Of a stretch of DNA of 39,472 nucleotides, positions 36,730 to 39,472 are shown piece after piece; within the stretch, counting starts at the first letter, position 1, and each line of letters starts with the position of its first letter. The notes beneath the pieces are model-generated. The model made no database searches. It saw only the letters and a list, made by a program, of their open reading frames with translations, and was not told the origin of the DNA. Made by a program: the position numbers and the translations under genes. Origin of the DNA: Acidobacteriota bacterium (GTDB taxonomy: Bacteria > Acidobacteriota > Terriglobia > Terriglobales > Acidobacteriaceae). The DNA is taken from NCBI GenBank assembly GCA_028876395.1, contig JAGWRX010000051.1, forward strand, positions 1 to 39,472. The letters run 5' to 3'.

Positions 36730-36745
36730 TGTGATACGAGTCACT
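36730..36745. promoter_or_regulatory. CRP/FNR-type palindrome, on the cytochrome side
   Basis: TGTGA-TACGAG-TCACT also matches nine of ten positions of the TGTGA-N6-TCACA consensus. It lies 120-150 bp upstream of the possible cytochrome c starts. Having two such sites in one intergenic region argues for a real regulator input. Confidence 0.55.
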
Positions 36746-36885
36746 GCGAAAATCCCGCCGAAGCGCTCTCTTCAATGTGCAACCCCTGCAGGAGGATTTT
36801 TCACGCAAAGCGGTGCAATCAGCCGCAGGGAGGCCGTGAGAGCAGAAATCGAAGTCCGGCGCTCATGGAGAAAGAAGACGGCAGG

Positions 36886-38229
36886 ATGCCTGAAGCCGCA
36901 TTAGAAGTTGGGTCTTTGATCGCTGTGCCCGTGCGCTGGGTCGTATGTCTGGTTCGGTGGGGCTTTCCATTTCCAGAGGATGTCACTCAGGATTGTGCCG
37001 TACTCGTCTCCGGCGTCGGGTCGCTCATTCGAATCGGGGCCGGACTCCGCAGCGGGATCGTGTCCGTCTGCATTGCGGTGCTGGCTCTTGCCGTGGCTCC
37101 CGGCGTGCTTCACGCGCAGACCGACTGCCTGGCCTGCCATGCCGAAAAGAGCATGCAGGATGCCGCAGGGCACAGCATCGCTGTCGATGGGCAGAAGTTC
37201 AAGGCGAGCATGCATGGCAGCCTGAAGTGCGGCGCTTGCCATGCCGACATCAAGGCGTATCCGCACCCGGATCATGTGGCTCCGGTGCAGTGCAAGAGCT
37301 GCCATACAGGGCAGGCCTCGGATCTCGAAGGCAGCGTGCATGCCGGGGCGTCGCAGCATCCCTGCACCAGTTGCCACGGAGACGCCCACTCCATCTTTCC
37401 CCGGACCGATGCGCGGTCGGCCATCTACCCGCTGAACATTGCGCAGACGTGCAGCACCTGCCACGGCAGTGATGTCGTGTCAAAAAAGCATGGCCTGTCC
37501 AATGTCGCGCAGCCTTACGTGGACTCCATTCACGGCATGGCGCTTGCGCGCGACGGCCTGCTGGTGGCAGCCAACTGCACAAGCTGCCATGGCTCGCATC
37601 GCATCCTGAATCATAGGGATCCGGCAAGCTCCACTTTCAAAGCGAACATTCCCAAAACCTGCGGAAGCTGCCACGCGGGCATTGCCGAGCAATATGAGCG
37701 TGGCGTGCATGGCAGGGCCCTTGCTGCCGGCAAGAGCGCTGCGCCCGTATGTACCGACTGCCACACGACGCATTCGATCCTCAAGCCTGACGATGCCGAG
37801 TTTCAGTTGCGGACAGCACCGTTCTGCGGCTCCTGCCACAAGGCGCAGTTCACCACCTATCGGGACACATTCCACTCGCAGTTGAGCGTGCTTGGCGGCT
37901 ATGTGGAGACGGCGCGCTGCTGGGATTGTCATGGAGCACACCAGGTTCTGCCTGCCTCCGACCCGGCATCTCCGGTTGCGCCGGCCAACCTTGTGACAAC
38001 CTGCGGCCAATGCCATCAGGGCGCCAACCCGCGGTTTGTGCAGTACCAGCCACATGCCAACGCGCATGTCTTCAAGCTGAGCCCCGCGCTCTACCTGGTC
38101 CGCATGTTCATGAATATCCTGCTGATCAGCGTGCTGACATTCTTTGCAATTCATACGCTGATGTGGCTGATTCGCTCGCGATACGAGCAGGTCAGGAAAA
38201 AGAAGGCTGAAGGAGGAAAGAATGCCTGA
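36886..38229 (+). CDS. Membrane-anchored 11-haem cytochrome c
   Basis: From the ATG at 36886 the protein has 447 residues. It contains eleven CxxCH haem-attachment motifs: CLACH, CGACH, CKSCH, CTSCH, CSTCH, CTSCH, CGSCH, CTDCH, CGSCH, CWDCH and CGQCH, spread over about residues 81-385. A hydrophobic export segment (about 57-77, ending VLHAQ) precedes them, after an unusually long ~50-residue N terminus. A C-terminal helix (MFMNILLISVLTFFAIHTLMWLI) anchors it, followed by a basic cytosolic tail. Spaced HxxC pairs resemble cytochrome c3/NrfH-type periplasmic electron carriers. It overlaps the b-type cytochrome gene by 8 bp, so the two form a complex. The start is uncertain (36865 and 36886 are both possible). 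Confidence 0.88.
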   Translation: MPEAALEVGSLIAVPVRWVVCLVRWGFPFPEDVTQDCAVLVSGVGSLIRIGAGLRSGIVSVCIAVLALAVAPGVLHAQTDCLACHAEKSMQDAAGHSIAVDGQKFKASMHGSLKCGACHADIKAYPHPDHVAPVQCKSCHTGQASDLEGSVHAGASQHPCTSCHGDAHSIFPRTDARSAIYPLNIAQTCSTCHGSDVVSKKHGLSNVAQPYVDSIHGMALARDGLLVAANCTSCHGSHRILNHRDPASSTFKANIPKTCGSCHAGIAEQYERGVHGRALAAGKSAAPVCTDCHTTHSILKPDDAEFQLRTAPFCGSCHKAQFTTYRDTFHSQLSVLGGYVETARCWDCHGAHQVLPASDPASPVAPANLVTTCGQCHQGANPRFVQYQPHANAHVFKLSPALYLVRMFMNILLISVLTFFAIHTLMWLIRSRYEQVRKKKAEGGKNA

Positions 38230-39085
38230 CGTGGAGACAGTTGCGGGCGAAACAACGGAGCAGGCCAGCAGGAAGGAGCGGTATTTTCTACGCTTCACGC
38301 GCAGTCAGCGCGTGCTGCACGCCGTCCTGTTCACCACGTTTCTCGGCCTGGCGGCAACCGGATTGCCCCTGCGCTTCAGCAGCACGCCCTGGGCAGTATG
38401 GTCTGCGCAGCAGGTGGGCGGCTTCGGCGCCATCATCTTTTTCCATAAGCTGTGCGCCCTGATTCTGACGCTGGCCTTTCTCATTCACTTCAAGGAAGTG
38501 ATGATGCGCGGCCTGGCACACAAGGAGAAGGGAATCTTCTGGGGACCCACGTCGATGGTAGCCAACTGGCAGGATGCGAAGGACCTCTTCGGCCATTTCC
38601 GCTGGTTTCTCGGACTCGGGCCAAAACCGCAGTTCGAGCGCTATGCCTATTGGGAAAAGTTCGACTACTGGGCCGTCTTCTGGGGCATGGTTGTCATTGG
38701 CTTTTCAGGTTATGCCATGTGGTTCGCCCCGTTCTTCGCAAGGTTCCTTCCCGGCTGGGCTTTGAATGCTGTGCTCGTGGTTCACGGGGAAGAGGGGCTG
38801 CTCGCCATCCTGTTCATCTTTTCCATTCACTTCGTCAACACCCACCTGCGCCCCGACAGTTTCCCCATGGACATGGTGATTTTTACCGGCGTGGAAAGCG
38901 AGGGGGAGTTCAGGAGCAAGCGCCGGCACGAATACGAACGGCTTGCCGCGGAGGGCAAACTGGAGTCGAAAACCGCCCCCGCGCCGGAGGCCTGGCTCAT
39001 CAAGTTCTCCCGCATCGTCGGGTTCACGGCCATCGCCATCGGGCTGGTGCTGCTGGTGCTCACGCTGAGCGCGATGTTCCTGTGA
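38222..39085 (+). CDS. b-type cytochrome membrane subunit (cytochrome b561/FdnI-like)
   Basis: The 287-residue integral membrane protein has four or five helices and haem-ligand histidines placed as in formate dehydrogenase gamma or HydC-like cytochromes b: His33 (RVLHAVLFTTF), His75 and His89 (FFHKLCALILTLAFLIHF), and a C-terminal cluster (VVHGEEG, FSIHFVNTHLRP). GGAGGAAAG lies just before the ATG, which falls inside the cytochrome c 3' end. With the multihaem subunit it probably forms a quinol:cytochrome c or reverse oxidoreductase, like the fused CbcL of Geobacter but in two chains. A last hydrophobic helix ends the protein. Confidence 0.87.
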   Translation: MPDVETVAGETTEQASRKERYFLRFTRSQRVLHAVLFTTFLGLAATGLPLRFSSTPWAVWSAQQVGGFGAIIFFHKLCALILTLAFLIHFKEVMMRGLAHKEKGIFWGPTSMVANWQDAKDLFGHFRWFLGLGPKPQFERYAYWEKFDYWAVFWGMVVIGFSGYAMWFAPFFARFLPGWALNAVLVVHGEEGLLAILFIFSIHFVNTHLRPDSFPMDMVIFTGVESEGEFRSKRRHEYERLAAEGKLESKTAPAPEAWLIKFSRIVGFTAIAIGLVLLVLTLSAMFL

Positions 39086-39145
39086 CGTGGTTTCCGCAGC
39101 GCAGCCAGAGCGGTCTGCGCGGTTGTTTGCCTGCCGCCGGAGCGT

Positions 39146-39472
39146 TCAGATTCGCCAGTCGTCGGCGCGCCAGTTCCGAATGCGCTCTTTGATCTGCTTG
39201 CGGTTCAGATTGTGCTCCAGCGCCTGCTTGGCCAGCTCCACCACCTCGTCGTCGGCGGCAAAGCGCAAACCAATCAGCTGATCTTCGGTCAGGCGGTAAA
39301 TCTGCGTATGCCATTCGAGCGGCGTCAGAGACTGCAGCCGCAGCCGTTCTTCGAGGCGGATCACGCGATCCTGCACCTTGAGCGGATACAGGCGAAGCTT
39401 GAACAGCGCGACGAACGCCACCACCGACATCACCAGGAACCACGCGGAGATCAAGCTTCGCTGATGCACAAC
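39146..39472 (-). CDS. DUF6526 family protein, C-terminal part (5' truncated by window edge)
   Basis: The frame is open to the right edge, so the first part of the gene lies outside. One membrane helix (SAWFLVMSVVAFVALFKL) is followed by the DUF6526 signature YPLKVQDRVIRLEERLRL and an ending LRFAADDEVVELAKQALEH ... IKERIRNWRADDWRI. The GTG at 39467-39469 is likely internal. The family is an uncharacterised membrane protein group common in Acidobacteriota and Bacteroidota. It is convergent with the cytochrome operon, 60 bp apart. Confidence 0.82.
   Translation of the reverse strand, partial: VVHQRSLISAWFLVMSVVAFVALFKLRLYPLKVQDRVIRLEERLRLQSLTPLEWHTQIYRLTEDQLIGLRFAADDEVVELAKQALEHNLNRKQIKERIRNWRADDWRI

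Larger units (their letters stand above)
36523..36885. promoter_or_regulatory. Divergent regulatory region between the ETF operon and the cytochrome operon
   Basis: This 363-bp region contains two CRP/FNR-like palindromes and an ATCAC-N8-GTGAT inverted repeat (36664-36681). A possible minus-strand -10 element CAATAT lies at 36546-36551. AGGAGGA at 36790-36796 has no start codon at normal distance. A 75-codon plus-strand frame (36677-36904) overlaps the cytochrome start and was not accepted as a gene. Confidence 0.6.

Noticed and set aside
36677..36904. 75-codon plus-strand ORF in the divergent control region
   Set aside because: No family resemblance, no ribosome-binding site at its ATG, and it overlaps the cytochrome c start; it spans a CRP-like site.
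39086..39145. Terminator between the cytochrome b and DUF6526 genes
   Set aside because: Only a short CGCAG/CTGCG stem with no T run on either strand; too weak to call.

Overview
The window looks like chromosomal DNA of an Acidobacteriota member, probably class Terriglobia. The reasons are its high GC, two tandem secreted proteins of the VWFA-related Acidobacterial type, a DUF6526 protein at the right edge and a mostly single-copy housekeeping gene mix. No tRNA, rRNA, insertion sequence, prophage or CRISPR array was recognised. Assignments rest on reading protein motifs by eye; no database search was run.

Layout. 1-5.1 kb: 3' end of an MFS transporter, a membrane family-2 glycosyltransferase, a small secreted protein gene broken by an in-frame TAA, ispG, a secreted carboxypeptidase-regulatory-like protein and an SDR. 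5.1-10.1 kb, minus strand: a CpsB/YwqE-type PHP phosphatase, purQ, a secreted GH31 glycosidase and a DUF2306 membrane protein. 10.2-16.3 kb: a histidine-degradation block (ftcD divergent from hutU-hutI) followed by a convergent APC permease, whose stop codon overlaps the start of a possible 33-residue membrane peptide. 16.5-22.8 kb: a universal stress protein, two VWA proteins and a small secreted protein. 23-27.7 kb: a 75-residue unknown protein with its own promoter and terminator, ribBA with a degenerate GTP cyclohydrolase half, a cobalamin-binding radical SAM protein and a deoxyhypusine-synthase-like enzyme. 27.9-30.1 kb: an L,D-transpeptidase converging on a MepK/YcbK-like endopeptidase. 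30.5-39.1 kb: an electron-transfer region. 39.1 kb to the end: the 3' end of a DUF6526 protein.

The most interesting part is 30.5-39.1 kb. A tightly packed minus-strand operon encodes a large acyl-CoA dehydrogenase, an ETF:quinone oxidoreductase-like flavoprotein with an eight-cysteine ferredoxin tail, and divergent EtfB and EtfA subunits. Facing away from it across a 363-bp regulatory region is a two-gene operon for an 11-haem c-type cytochrome and a b-type cytochrome. The regulatory region holds two near-perfect TGTGA-N6-TCAC palindromes of the CRP/FNR type. Together these suggest a co-regulated route that moves electrons from acyl-CoA (or a related substrate) through ETF to quinone and on to periplasmic haems. 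That route is inference; the genes, motifs and palindromes are directly visible.
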